Assembly (NCBI GenBank): GCA_030035585.1
Contig: CM057476.1
Location: 25,652,501 to 25,716,500 of the forward strand
Length of the DNA stretch: 64,000 bases
Reading direction: 5' to 3'
DNA from: Dugong dugon
Lineage: Eukaryota; Chordata; Mammalia; Sirenia; Dugongidae
How positions within the stretch are numbered: position 1 is the first letter of the stretch; each line of letters opens with the position of its first letter. The notes below the pieces were generated by a model. It was not told the DNA's origin. It did no database searches and was given only the letters and a program-made list of their open reading frames with translations. Of the stretch, positions 38,376 through 47,511 are shown piece by piece. The position numbers and the translations under genes are program-made.

Positions 38376-38870
38376 AGTAACCTCCCCAGAGCCTTAAAAA
38401 CTCCCCCAAAGGGTGCCCCAAATCGGGAAGCTTTGGGCAGTCCCCTCCGGCTGTGCTAGGCAAGTTTTTGTCAGGTCATTGCTGGCCCACCCACGGGACT
38501 ACCTGGCTGGAGAGAGAGATGGAGGCCACGTCTGTGCTGGGTGAAAGAACAAGGACCTGTGCGGGGCCGTATTTGCCAATGTCTGCCTGGGGGCAGCCTG
38601 GGGGAGCTGACTACTCACCCTTGGTCTACTCTAGCTACATTCAGGCCAGTACGAGGGGCCACCAGGGAGAGGCAGGAGGGCTCCAAGCCTTGCTCCATTT
38701 CTTGCCAGCTGTGGAGCCTGGTAAGGCACTAACTCTTGGACCTTTGTTTTCCCATCTGTAAAATGGGCTCAGTAAGGGAGCTTTTACCTTGTAGGTGAGG
38801 TAGAGGCCCTTTGACGGCTGCCCGTCTATCAGCAGCAAATATCTCGGGAGTGAAGACGGTGTGTCTGGTG
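38376..38870. other. Mostly single-copy, with a MIR core
   Basis: A MIR-like core lies at 38725-38770 ('ctcttggacctttgttttcccatctgtaaaatgggctc'). No gene recognised. The frames here are short and overlap. Confidence 0.45.
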
Positions 38871-38879
38871 CTGTGCCCT

Positions 38880-39245
38880 TCTAGTTATCTGTTACTGCGT
38901 AACCCAAATTTAATGGCTTAAAATAATGCTTATTTGTTCACGGATCTGTGATTTGGGCAGGGTTCAGCAGGGACAGTTCGACTCTGCTTCTTGTAGTATC
39001 AGCTGGGATGGCACAAAGCCTTGAAACTTCTAAAGATTTGTTCATCATACATCTGGTGGTGGATGCTGACTATAGCTGAGACCTGAGCTGGGGCTGTCAG
39101 GCAAAACACCGACACACAGCCTCCCATGTGGTCTGCGCTTCCACGTAACATGGCGGCCGGGTTCTGAGGGCAACTCCCAAGAGAGAGGGCCTGGGGAAGT
39201 CACATTACCTTTTACGGTAGTGTCTCAGAAGTCATGCAGTGTCCC
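38880..39245 (-). mobile_element. Ancient repeat, probable MaLR-type LTR (antisense)
   Basis: 'ctagttatctgttactgcgtaacccaaatttaatggcttaaaataatgcttatttgttcacggatctgtgatttgggcagggttcagc...cccatgtggtctgcgcttccacgtaacatggcggcc...gaagtcatgc'. Same class as 5861-6265, less truncated. Confidence 0.5.
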
Positions 39246-39329
39246 TCTGCTGCAGTCATTCATTCAGGAAGTTGCAGAGGCCGACCCAGTTTCCAAGACA
39301 GGGGAATTAGATTTACTTCTTAGTAGGGG

Positions 39330-39475
39330 TTTGGCACGCTTCTGGAAATGACTGTATCATCGCCATTTTTGGAAGATACAATTTGTCGTAATTACAGATG
39401 GGACAACCAGGGCTCAGAGGAGGAAGAACTTTGCCCAGGCACACACAACATAGGCACACAGTACGAGAGCCCCTT
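39330..39475 (-). repeat. MIR (antisense)
   Basis: 'tacagatgggacaaccagggctcagaggaggaagaactttgcccaggcacacac'. Confidence 0.65.
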
Positions 39476-39599
39476 GGAACATATCCAATTCTCACACCCC
39501 AATCCATGGTGCACAAGATGACCCTCCTTTCGAAAGCCCCCCACAAAGCCTGCGGCTGAGCCCTGATCTGGCCTAGGGGATGGATTTGTCACCAGAAGG

Positions 39600-39910
39600 A
39601 AAATAACTGATTTTCTGCTGATTTTTTCTCAGCTCCTTATTCTCATGTTGCCCAGTGGGGAGTAATTGTGGGCTCTGTGGTCCTTCTGGTGTGTTTAATT
39701 CATCCAAGCCCCCCACCTCCTCTCAGATCCTCCCTGTCTCTCTCTGTACTTCTCTCTTGTTCTCTTGTTTCTCTCGTCCTCTCCCGGTTTCTATTTGCGT
39801 CTACCCCACTTGCTCGCCCATCTCTGTCTCCCTCTTCCACCTCACTCTAGTATTTCCACCCTGCATTTCATTTCTGCCCCCCTGGAGGCAATGTCCTCAC
39901 TGGAACCCTG
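39600..39910. other. Pyrimidine-rich single-copy stretch
   Basis: CTCTCTGT and CCTCCC units at 39710-39850 give Ser/Leu/Pro-rich frames. No gene recognised. Confidence 0.4.
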
Positions 39911-39923
39911 CTGCCCAGTTGCT

Positions 39924-40130
39924 TGATAGCCCAGCTGCCATCGAGTCCACTTGAAGTCATGGTGATCCCATATATGTCAAAGTAGAACTGTGCTCCATAG
40001 AGTTTTCAATGGCTGGTTTTTCAGAAGTAGATCACCAGGCCTTTCTTCCAAGGTGCCTCTAGGTGGACTAGAACTGCTAACTTTTCAGTTAGTAGCTGAA
40101 GCGTGTTAACCGTTGGTACCACCCAGGACT
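39924..40130 (-). mobile_element. AfroSINE (antisense)
   Basis: 'agctgccatcgagtccacttgaagtcatggtgatcccatatatgtc...tttttcagaagtagatcaccaggcctttcttcc' then the head 'cttttcagttagtagctgaagcgtgttaaccgttggtaccacccaggactcc'. The 9-bp duplication CCAGTTGCT lies at 39915-39923 and 40131-40139. Confidence 0.94.
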
Positions 40131-40139
40131 CCAGTTGCT

Positions 40140-40420
40140 CAGTGCCTGGGTACGTTTGCTCAGGGCCCCTCCCTGTCCACTTTCAGCCAACCGTGCTGCA
40201 TCCTAGAAGCTGTGCAAGGAAAGCACCTGCTGCATTACTGCTTTACTCTGCAGACCTTGATGATGTGTTTAAAGGACTCGCCTGGGCCCCCCTGAAACCT
40301 TCTGTCCACCACTGTTGTCCTGCCCAATTATGGGTAAGCAGAGAAACCTCAAATCATGCACTAGCCATTCAATGATGCAATACTGGAAGGAGAGGCCAGT
40401 ACAGCAGTAGACAGGGCTGG
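40140..40420. other. Single-copy stretch, no gene seen
   Basis: Nothing recognised. The frames are short and overlapping. Confidence 0.3.
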
Positions 40421-40424
40421 AAGG

Positions 40425-41110
40425 CCATTCATTCATGCATTCGTTCACTAATTAATTAGTAAATCATTTACTGCGCCCCCACCTTGTGCCAGGCCCTGTA
40501 TTTGGCACTGGGGATAGATGAATAAAATAGAGTCCATGCCCTTAAGGGGCTCACAGTCTGGTGGGTGGGGGAGACAGATACATAAATAGACAATTAGGAA
40601 AGAGGATGATACATCCATTCCCACATGAAGGCTGTTTAAGGTGTTGGGGAGCACTGAGGAAGAAGAAACTACTTGGGGGCCAGGAAAGGCTTGACAGATG
40701 GGTACCTTTTTGAGCTGGGTATTGGAGGATGAGTAGGAGTTCTTCCTGAGGCAAGGGCAGGGAAGGGCAGTCCAGGCCTAGGGAAGAGCATGAACTAGTT
40801 TGGGGCATCTGCAGATATGATGAATCTTCAGTGTGGCAGGGGCACAGAGTAAGTCTGGGGTGGAAATAAGACTGAAAATATTGTTGTTGGTAGCCACTGA
40901 GGGTTTTCAAGGTTTTAACTTTTCAGAAGCAGATCACCAGGCCTGTCTTCTAAGGCGCCTCTGGGTGTATTTAAAGCATTAGCCTTTCAGCTACTAGTTG
41001 AGCAATTAACCCTTTGTGCCATCCAGGGACTCCTTGAAATGGTGGTTATGTTGTTATAAAATAACCAACGCCTTGAATAACATGTCAAGGAGTCTGGGTT
41101 CTAACCTGTG
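40425..41110 (-). repeat. L2 LINE fragment (antisense) with nested SINE
   Basis: 'attcattcatgcattcgttcac...ccaccttgtgccaggccctgtatttggcactggggatagatgaataaaatagagtccatgcccttaaggggctcacagtctggtggg' is a textbook antisense L2 3' end, with downstream phrases continuing past the SINE. Confidence 0.93.
40880..41033 (-). mobile_element. AfroSINE (antisense), tail shortened
   Basis: 'ttgttgttggtagccactgagggttttcaaggtttt' joins directly to 'cagaagcagatcaccaggcctgtcttctaaggcgcc' and the head 'ctactagttgagcaattaaccctttgtgccatccagggactcc'. Confidence 0.88.
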
Positions 41111-41214
41111 GGTGGGGGAGAGTAGTTAACAAGTTTAAATCGGAGCGATTAGAAGCAATAAATGTAGCATCCACTTCCCTGTCCATAAAATAGGAGAATT
41201 GCAGTATCTTGTAT

Positions 41215-41540
41215 CTGTCAGGATAAGGTGGGATATGCTGCAGTAACAAATCATCCCCAAATCTCAGTGGAATAAAATAAGTTTTATTTCTAGCTCACAC
41301 TACCTGTCCATCACAGGTTGGCTGGAGGAACTGCTCCACATTTTTATTTTCTTTAGTCAAGAGTCTTCTGGAGCATGACTGGTCACTGTGGCAGAAGGCA
41401 AAGAGAATGGGGAATTGTGGTTCTGAAGCATCAATGCAGGGAACGACACATGGCACAAAGGTGAGTCCCACAGCAACACCTACTTCTAAGTAGCCAAGGA
41501 AGTGCAGTTCTACCATGAACCATGCAGAACAGGTCACATA
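41215..41540 (-). repeat. Ancient interspersed repeat (antisense), class unassigned
   Basis: 'tgtcaggataaggtgggatatgctgcagtaacaaatcatccccaaatctcagtggaataaaataagttttatttctagctcacactacctgtccatcacagg' is typical of an old repeat I recognise but cannot name reliably. Confidence 0.45.
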
Positions 41541-41609
41541 TGGTGGACAGCATGGTGACTGGCATATAGGTCCTCTCTGAGTTCCCCTCCAGACTTCAGA
41601 AAACAGAAT

Positions 41610-42185
41610 TTAAAATTATTCAGCAATGTTCCCTGTAGCATTGATCGCAATAGTCTAAATCTGGAAGCAACCAAGCTGCCCATCAGAAGGGGATTAATTA
41701 AAGGTTGCTTCAGGTACACTCTGGAGTATCACACAGTTATTTAGAAAAAAAAAAAAAGGATGATTTTTTTATTTGTTAAAGTGGAAAAATGCCCAAATAG
41801 ATTGGTGAATTTCAAAAAATTACCCCAAGGTGCAAAATATTGTGCCTGGTATGGTCTATCCAATGAAGGAGTCCTAGAGCTGCAGTGGTTAAGCACACAG
41901 CTGCCAACCTAAAGGTTGGCAGTTCAAACCTACCCAGCAGCTCTGCAGGAGAAAAGACCCGGTGATCTGCTTCCGTAAAGATTACAGCCAAGATAACCCT
42001 ACGGGGCAGTTCTACTCTGTCACATGGGGTCATAGCAGCATCTAACATCTACAACAACATGATCCAATTTATTAAAAAAGATAAGCGTATATACACACGA
42101 TTATGCAGAAACAATTTCTGGAAAGATAACGCAATAAACTGTCCACATGAATTACCTCTGGGAAGAGGGACTGGGGCGGGACTTT
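41610..42185 (+). mobile_element. L1M-type LINE 3' region with nested SINE
   Basis: 'caatgttccctgtagcattgatcgcaatagtctaaatctggaagcaaccaagctgcccatc...tacactctggagtatcacacagttatttag...aggtgcaaaatattgtgcctggtatgg' continues after the SINE with 'gatccaatttattaaaaaagataagcg' and 'gaattacctctgggaag'. Confidence 0.8.
41867..42058 (+). mobile_element. AfroSINE nested in L1M
   Basis: Head 'ggagtcctagagctgcagtggttaagcacacagctgccaacc', body 'gcaggagaaaagacccggtgatctgcttccgtaaagattacagcc', shortened tail 'cacatggggtcatagcagcatctaac'. The flanks share ATCCAAT. Confidence 0.93.
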
Positions 42186-42194
42186 GTTGTTCTG

Positions 42195-42275
42195 TTTGTG
42201 TCTATATCCTGAGAGTCTAGTGTATTGCCCAGCACACAGTAGGTGTTCAATAAATGTGTGTCAGATGGATGAACT
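42195..42275 (+). repeat. L2 3' end
   Basis: 'gagtctagtgtattgcccagcacacagtaggtgttcaataaatgtgtgtcagatggatgaac'. Confidence 0.82.
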
Positions 42276-42415
42276 TATATTTCCAGGGAGAGAGACTGGG
42301 CCTTTTAATTTTATGCCCTTCTGCATAGTTAAATTATTTTTATTATCATATATGAATATAAACCATAGAATTTGATTTGTTAAAAAAGATGCGATCATTC
42401 CATTTTCTGACCTCC

Positions 42416-42600
42416 CTCACCCATCGGCTCAGTGAACGAGGCAAAGATTTGGGGTCACCTTTCTCTGAAGATGCCCAAAGAGCTGTAAATAAGTGTGGCT
42501 TTGAAAAATCAGGGGGAAAACTGCCATGTCAGTCTTATTGAAAAAAAAAAAAATTCCTGTAAAACAAACAAGGGTGTTCCTGCTTCCTGCTCCATGTACT
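42416..42600 (+). repeat. Unrecognised repeat, copy A
   Basis: About 170 bp here aligns over its whole length to 45167-45335, at roughly 80-85 percent identity by eye. Shared words include TTTCTCTGAAGATGCCCAAAGAG, TGTGGCTTTGAAAAA, CAGGGGGAAAA and an internal A-run of 12-13 followed by ACAAACNAGGGTG. I do not recognise the family. Confidence 0.7.
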
Positions 42601-43065
42601 GCAGAGAGATTAGTCTTATACAACCCTCTACAAGGCTCCTTCGCTCCCCTTCCAGAACAAGCCTGCCCAGGAGATGGATCGCTCCTGAACTTCCTCCCAT
42701 ACCCAGCACTACATGGGGGTTCAGTTAGTAGAATACATGCCCTGTCCCGCGATAGAGCAGTGTTCGGCATCTGGGAGACCCTCCACCACGCTCTGCAGCC
42801 CACCTGCACGAAGGAAGCAATGTATGCATACGTTTTTAGATCTGATTTGTTTTAATTGTTTATGTGCTGATTTCTTGCCTGCCAACCCTCGCCTCCCCAA
42901 CTTTGGAATCTAGCTTCCCTGCAAGAATAATGTTCTTACTCAGCTTGACTGAATCATGGGGAAGGGGGTAACTGCTGGGAGAAAGGAGGTGGGCTCTAAT
43001 GGCTAGTGGCACCGTGACCCCCATGCTGGAAGAGTTGGGAAGAACTTGGCCACCATGGGGTGCTA
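42601..43065. other. Unassigned stretch, no gene seen
   Basis: Possibly continues the unrecognised repeat for some distance. TTTTAGATCTGATTTGTTTTAATTG near 42835 is AT-rich. No exon recognised. Confidence 0.3.
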
Positions 43066-43069
43066 TCAT

Positions 43070-43268
43070 TGCGACAAGACAGCCTGGGTTCAAATCCTGG
43101 CTCTGCCACAGCCCAGCTGGGCAGCCTCAGGCAAGTGATGCACTCTCTGGCCTCATTTTTCTCACCTGAAAAATGGGGAGAATGATAGCAGCTACGTCAT
43201 GGATGTTGTGAGCATTGAAGGAGATAAAGATTGTGAAACATGCTCACTGTTAATATCATTCTTTCATT
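43070..43268 (+). repeat. MIR, near full-length
   Basis: 'gacagcctgggttcaaatcctggctctgccacagcccagctgggcagcctcaggcaagtgatgcactctctggcctcatttttctcacctgaaaaatggggagaatgatagcagc'. Confidence 0.92.
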
Positions 43269-43310
43269 GCAAAGTCACTTCCTGATAGACTAGTCACAAG
43301 TGAAGAGGAC

Positions 43311-43556
43311 TTGAAGCACTTACTGATGAACATCAAAGACTACAGCCTTCAGTACAGATTACACCTCAACATCAAGAAAACAAAAAATCCTCACAACTGG
43401 ACCGATAAGCAACATCACGAAAAATGGAGAAAAGATGGAAGTTGTCAAGGATTTCATTTTGCTTGGATCCATGATCAACGCCCATGGAAGCAGCAGTCAG
43501 GAAATCAAATGAAGTATCGCCTTGGGCAAATCTGCTGCAAAAGACCTCCTTTGTAG
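43311..43556 (+). pseudogene. RTE reverse-transcriptase ORF fragment (frameshifted)
   Basis: The frame begins with HLLMNIKDYSLQYRLHLNIKK, the same segment as residues 59-79 of the minus-strand fragment at 44415-44786. After 'KKTKN' the reading frame shifts and similarity continues only in another frame. Non-functional remnant. Confidence 0.8.
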
Positions 43557-43735
43557 CCAAGAACTCTCCCTCACACCTCAAGTTTTATCCGACACCTAGT
43601 TCTGTTCATTCCACTGACTAAATATTTCTCAAATCCCGTCACCTCTCTCCATTCTTATTGCCTCTTTGATTTCCTGACTTCCAGAAAATTCAAGGTGGCT
43701 ACAGCTGAGGAGTCTTTAAAAAAAAAAAAAAAAAA
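43556..43735 (+). mobile_element. A-tailed insertion inside the RTE fragment
   Basis: About 180 bp that interrupts the RTE ORF and ends in an A-run of 18-19 after 'gaggagtcttt'. It contains 'cctagttctgttcattccactgac', an L2-like phrase. An A tail inside a host repeat suggests a retroposed segment. Source not recognised. Confidence 0.5.
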
Positions 43736-43938
43736 CTCTTTAAAGTATTAAAAAGCAAAGATGTCACTTTGAGGATTAAGGTGTACCTGACCCAAGCTAT
43801 GATATTTTCAATCACTCCATATGCATGGGAAAGCTGGACAATGAAGAAAGAACTAGCTTTCATCCCAAAATTCACTCTTCCACTTGTGGCTGTTGTTTTT
43901 GTTAGGTGCTATCGAGTTGATTCTGACTCACAGCAACC

Positions 43939-44232
43939 CTATGAACAACAGAACGAAACACTGCCTGGTCCTTCACCATCCTCACATTCTTTGCTGTTTG
44001 AGCCCATTTTTGCAGCCACTGTGTCAATCCATTTCCCTCTTTTGTGCTGACCCTCTACTTCACCAAGCATGATGTCCTTCTCCAGAGACTGATCTCTCCT
44101 GATAACATGTTCAAAATGCATGAATGAAGTCTTGCCATCCTTGCTTCTAAGGAGCATTCTGGCTGTACTTCTTCCAAGACAGATTTGTTTGTTCTTCTGG
44201 CAGCCCATGGTATATTCGATATTCTTCAACAC
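43939..44232 (-). pseudogene. RTE ORF C-terminal fragment
   Basis: Encodes HVIRRDQSLEKDIMLGEVEG and, further on, WIDTVAAKMGSN. These match the extreme C-terminus of RTE/BovB-type ORFs (known pattern: GHxxRRxxxxEKxxMLGKxEG...RRxRWxD). The frame then decays before the LINE tail. Confidence 0.8.
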
Positions 44233-44414
44233 TGTAATTGAAAGGCATCAATTCTTCTTTGGTCTTCCTTATTCACTGTACAGCTTTCGCATGCATATGA
44301 GGCAATTGAAAGTATCATGGCTTGGGTCAGGCACATCTTTGCCCTCAAAGTGACATCTTTGCTTTTCAACACTTTAAAGAGGTCTTTTATAGGAGGGTTG
44401 CCCAATGCAATATA

Positions 44415-44786
44415 TCATTCGATTTCTTGACTGCTGCTTCCATGGGCATTGACTGTGGAACCAAGTAAAATGAAATCCTTGATGATTTCAATCTTTTCTC
44501 CCTTTATCAAGATGTTGCTTATTGGTCCAGTTGTGAGGATGTTTATTTTCTTTATGTTGAGGTGTAATCCATACTGAAGGCTGTGGTCTTTGATCTTCAT
44601 CAGTAAGTGTTTCAAGTCCTCTTCACTTTCAGCAAGCAAGGTTGTGTCATCTGCGTATCGCAAGTTGTTAATGAGTCTTCCTCCAGTCCTGATGCTGTGT
44701 TCTTCTTCATATAGTCCAGCTTCTAGGATTATTTGCTCAGCATACAGATTCAATAAGTATGGTGAAAGGATACAACCCTGATGCAC
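44415..44786 (-). pseudogene. RTE reverse-transcriptase core fragment (YADD)
   Basis: A 123-codon open fragment. QGCILSPYLLNLYAEQI (residues 3-19) is the RT block preceding the active site. LRYADDTTLLAES (residues 42-54) contains the catalytic YADD box. LHLNIKK and FILLGSTVNAHG follow, as in RTE/BovB LINEs. It lacks the endonuclease domain and upstream RT motifs in frame, so it cannot be an active enzyme. It is the clearest protein-level homology in the window. Confidence 0.93.
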
Positions 44787-44974
44787 ACCTTTCCTGATTT
44801 TAAACCATGCAGTAACCCCTTGTTCTTTTCAACAACTGCCTCTTGGTCTATGTACAGGTTCCGCATGAGCAGGATTAATGTCCCAGAATTCCTATTCTTC
44901 ACAATGTTATCTATAATTTTTATGATCCATACAGTCCAATGCCTTTGCATAGTCAATAAAACACTGGCAAACAT
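44750..44974 (-). pseudogene. RTE reverse-transcriptase upstream fragment (frameshifted)
   Basis: Encodes RNLYIDQEAVVE, the segment just upstream of the RT core in RTE elements, in a different frame from the 44415-44786 piece. At least one frameshift separates the two. Confidence 0.7.
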
Positions 44975-45056
44975 CTTTCTGGTATCCTCTGCATTCAGCC
45001 AAGATCCAGTAGGAATAGAGAGAATTAACGTTTACTGAGGGTCAATACGCCAGGTT

Positions 45057-45415
45057 GGAGCCCCTTGGTGGCACAAATGGTTAAGTGCTGGACTACTAAC
45101 TGAAAGGTTGGTGGTTTGAACCCATTCAGAGGTACCTCAGAAGAGAGGCCTGGTGATCTACTTCCCTTACCCACTGGCTCTGTGAACAAGACAAAGACTT
45201 GCGGTCCCCTTTCTCTGAAGATGCCCAAAGAGTTGTAAATAACTGTGGCTTTGAAAAACCAGGGGGAAAATTGCCACATCAATCTCATAAAAAAAAAAAA
45301 TCTTGCAAGACAAACGAGGGTGCTCTGCTTGAAAACTACTCTACACACATGGGGCCACGTAGGGTCAAGTGAGTTGGAATCTACTCAACGGCAACTGGTT
45401 TTTTTTTTTTTTTAT
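45057..45415 (+). mobile_element. AfroSINE interrupted by an unrecognised insert
   Basis: Head 'ggagccccttggtggcacaaatggttaagtgctggactactaac', B box 'ggtggtttgaacccattc' and body to 'ggcctggtgatctacttccc' (45166). After the insert, the tail 'acacacatggggccacg...gagttggaatctactcaacggcaactgg' and a T-run follow. Part of the SINE mid-body is missing at the junction. Confidence 0.88.
45167..45335 (+). repeat. Unrecognised repeat, copy B (inside AfroSINE)
   Basis: Aligns to 42416-42600 through 'ggctctgtgaacaagacaaagacttg', 'cctttctctgaagatgcccaaagagttgtaaataa', 'tgtggctttgaaaaaccagggggaaaa', an A12 run and 'gacaaacgagggtg'. Being inside a SINE, this copy must have arrived after that SINE or by gene conversion or recombination. 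Confidence 0.7.
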
Positions 45416-45424
45416 TAATGCCAG

Positions 45425-45760
45425 ATACTTGTGTGCAAACTATGGCCTTCTGTTTTTGTACAACCCTTGAGCTACAAATAATTTATACATTTATAAATAA
45501 TTGCAAAAAAATCAAAAGAAAAAGAATGTTCTGTGACATGTGACAATTATATAAAATTCCAATTTCAGTGTCCATAAAGAAACTTTTACTGGAACACAAC
45601 CACGGCCATTGGTTTATGCTTTGTCTAAGGTTGCTTTTATAAGAAAATGGCAGAGTTGAGGAGTTGCAACAGAGACCATCAGGCCTGCAAAGTGGAAACT
45701 ATTTACTCTCTGTACCTTTACACAAAACATTTGCTGACCTCTGATAGCTTTTACTGTATT
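45425..45760. mobile_element. hAT-type (Charlie-like) DNA transposon fragment
   Basis: 'aacttttactggaacacaaccacggccattggtttatgctttgtctaaggttgcttttataagaaaatggcagagttgaggagttgcaacagagacc...ctgtacctttacacaaaacatttgctgacctctg' is a well-known mammalian hAT repeat pattern ending in the TIR TTTGCTGACCCCTG. Confidence 0.78.
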
Positions 45761-45769
45761 GAAGGCTGA

Positions 45770-46015
45770 AAGCAACCCCATGAAGCACTTTCTCATTATT
45801 AACCCATTTTACAGGCAAACAAACTAAGGCTTTGAGAAGCTAAGTCATATGCCTGCAGGGTTGGGAGGGTGGTTATTGATAAAACTTATTATCACCCCCA
45901 TTTTACAGATGAGGAGGCTGAGGCCTGCAGAGCATGAGTGACTTGTTCAAGGTTACCCAGTGAGTGAAATAATGGCACTGTGGGCGCTAGAATCCTGCTC
46001 TCGGGACTGGGGCCA
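45770..46015 (-). repeat. Two MIR copies (antisense)
   Basis: First: 'acccattttacaggcaaacaaactaaggctttgagaagctaagtcatatgcc'. Second: 'cccccattttacagatgaggaggctgaggcctgcagagcatgagtgacttgttcaaggttacccag'. Confidence 0.85.
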
Positions 46016-46390
46016 TTTTTCCTTGCTGCTGCGCTTCTCTTATGGGGCTTAGAGGTGGAGTCCCCAGAGTCAGTGGAAGGGGCTGTCACTGATGGCTGAG
46101 CCCCAGCTGGGAGGTGAAATGCCCCTGCTGGCTTAGAGCTAAAGAAGGGCTGCTAATGGATTAGGCAGTGGGGGGTGGTTGGACCAGTCATTGGCTTCCA
46201 AGAGTGGGATGGGGACAAGGAGGATATAGGAGGAGGAAGAGAATCAGGACACATTTGTCTGTTTGCTTTCTAAATTCCCCCATGAACTCACTGTCCCTGG
46301 CTCTCACCACATCCCCACCCATCGTTCCCATGACAGAAGCAGGGGCAAATGGGGTGCAGAAAACATCCGCTCTTGTAAAAAGAAAAAAAA
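46016..46390. other. Single-copy stretch, no gene seen
   Basis: No repeat or exon recognised. It ends in an A-rich run at 46379-46395. Confidence 0.3.
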
Positions 46391-46395
46391 AAAAT

Positions 46396-46475
46396 CATTT
46401 GCCTTGGAGTCAACTCTGACTCATGGTGACCCCTGTGTGTCAGAGTAGAACTGTGCTGGTTTTCAATGGCTGGCT
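46396..46475 (-). mobile_element. AfroSINE tail fragment (antisense)
   Basis: 'catttgccttggagtcaactctgactcatggtgacccctgtgtgtcagagtagaactgtgctggttttcaatggctgg' is the 3' part of AfroSINE only. Confidence 0.8.
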
Positions 46476-46477
46476 CT

Positions 46478-46700
46478 GTTCAACTTGATCCCTTGTATAG
46501 ATTAATGTGACCACCACCCACCCCTACAATCACAATACAGAAGTGTACATCACCACAAAGAAGTTCCTTTGTGCTATCCCATTATAGTTACACCTGTCCC
46601 TGCCCCTCCATCTCTGTCCTTTGGCAACAGCTAATCTGTTATTCAGCTCTATAGTTTTGTCATTTTAAGGATGGTATATAAATTGCCCTCTCTGAACTTT
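46478..46700. mobile_element. L1-type LINE fragment
   Basis: 'gaccaccacccacccctacaatcacaatacagaagtgtacatcaccacaaagaagttcctttgtgc' and 'ggcaacagctaatctg...tatagttttgtcattttaaggatggtatataaat' match a recurrent L1M segment. Confidence 0.6.
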
Positions 46701-46734
46701 TGATTTCCATTTGGGGAAGGGTCTGAAAATTTAC

Positions 46735-46938
46735 CACCAGTTGCCATTGAGTTGATTCCAACTCTTGGCAACCCAATGCGTGTCAGAGTAGAACTATGCT
46801 CCATAGGGTTCTCAATGGCTGGGTTTTTGTAAATAGACCTCCAGGCCTTCTTCCTAGGTGCTTCTGGGTGGACTGGAACTGCCAACCTTTCAGTTAACAG
46901 GTGAGCGTGTTAACTGTTTGCACCACCCAGGAACTCCA
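46735..46938 (-). mobile_element. AfroSINE (antisense)
   Basis: 'ccagttgccattgagttgattccaactcttggcaacccaatgcgtgtcagagtagaactatgctccatagg' to the head 'ccaacctttcagttaacaggtgagcgtgttaactgtttgcaccacccaggaactcc'. Confidence 0.95.
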
Positions 46939-46939
46939 G

Positions 46940-47260
46940 GTTCTTGTCACTGCTTGGTAAATACTTCGTTCCTTGTGTCGTAAGTTATGTTCTCCAAGCA
47001 TAGACTTTAAAAGGACAACTCCTCGCCTGGGAGTGGCTGTACCATATCTAGACCTTCGAACAATTTTCATTCAGACGCTACCTAAACAGAGTAGGCACTG
47101 CACATTGGAACGCAGGTTGCTGTTGACTGTGCAGAGACAAGGAACATGAATGACGTGGAGAGAAGCCGATGATATGTCAGAGCGTATAGAAGCAAACTTC
47201 AAGACTGCATTCTGGGATAATCGTGTGATTGCAGCCAACTTCTGTTTACAAGCATAAGTG
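46940..47260. other. Unassigned stretch, no gene seen
   Basis: No clear repeat. CCTGGGAGTGGCTGTACCATATCTAG near 47027 may belong to the neighbouring LINE-derived sequence. Confidence 0.3.
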
Positions 47261-47264
47261 TAGC

Positions 47265-47430
47265 AGGGGGAAGCAGTTAGGGATACAGACCCTGGTGTCG
47301 GGCAGACAGGGTTCGAGTGTGGACTCTGCCTATGAGCCATTGATAAAGATCAAATGAATTCCACTCTTTAGTCACAGTTTTGTGATCTGTAAAATGGGGA
47401 TATTGAGAGTACCACCACGCAGGGTTGTCA
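47265..47430 (+). repeat. MIR
   Basis: 'gcagttagggatacagaccctggtgtcgggcagacagggttcgagtgtggactctgcc...gatctgtaaaatggggatattgagagtaccaccacgcagggttgtcatgg'. Confidence 0.8.
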
Positions 47431-47431
47431 T

Positions 47432-47510
47432 GGTGCTTATATGTGATATAATGTATATATGTGATAACGTATACATGTGATAATGCATACATGTGATAAT
47501 GTATATAAAT
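47432..47510. repeat. Short tandem repeat, about 18-20-bp unit
   Basis: Units of the form ATGTGATAATGTATAC repeat four times with small differences (atgtgatataatgtat, atgtgataacgtatac, atgtgataatgcatac, atgtgataatgtatat). They lie between the MIR and the next SINE. Confidence 0.85.
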
Positions 47511-47511
47511 G

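Larger units (their letters stand above)
43290..43857 (+). mobile_element. RTE-clade LINE fragment (sense), interrupted
   Basis: 'agtgaagaggacttgaagcacttactgatgaacatcaaagac' through 'ggcaaatctgctgcaaaagacc', then again from 43737 'ttaaagtattaaaaagcaaagatgtcactttgaggattaaggtg' to 'tgggaaagctggacaatgaagaaag'. The two halves are contiguous parts of the same ORF, split by an inserted segment at about 43556-43735. Confidence 0.88.
43890..45003 (-). mobile_element. RTE-clade LINE, 5'-truncated (antisense)
   Basis: This is the longest RTE copy here. From left: 3' end 'tgttgtttttgttaggtgctatcgagttgattctgactcacagc...gaacaacagaacgaaac', then the ORF C-terminal region, reverse-transcriptase core (YADD at 44646-44657) and upstream palm region to 45003. 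It is oriented tail-to-tail with the sense fragment at 43290-43857. Confidence 0.93.

Noticed and set aside
42700..42800. tRNA-like phrase 'ggttcagttagtagaatac'
   Set aside because: No B box or acceptor pairing, and no SINE body downstream.
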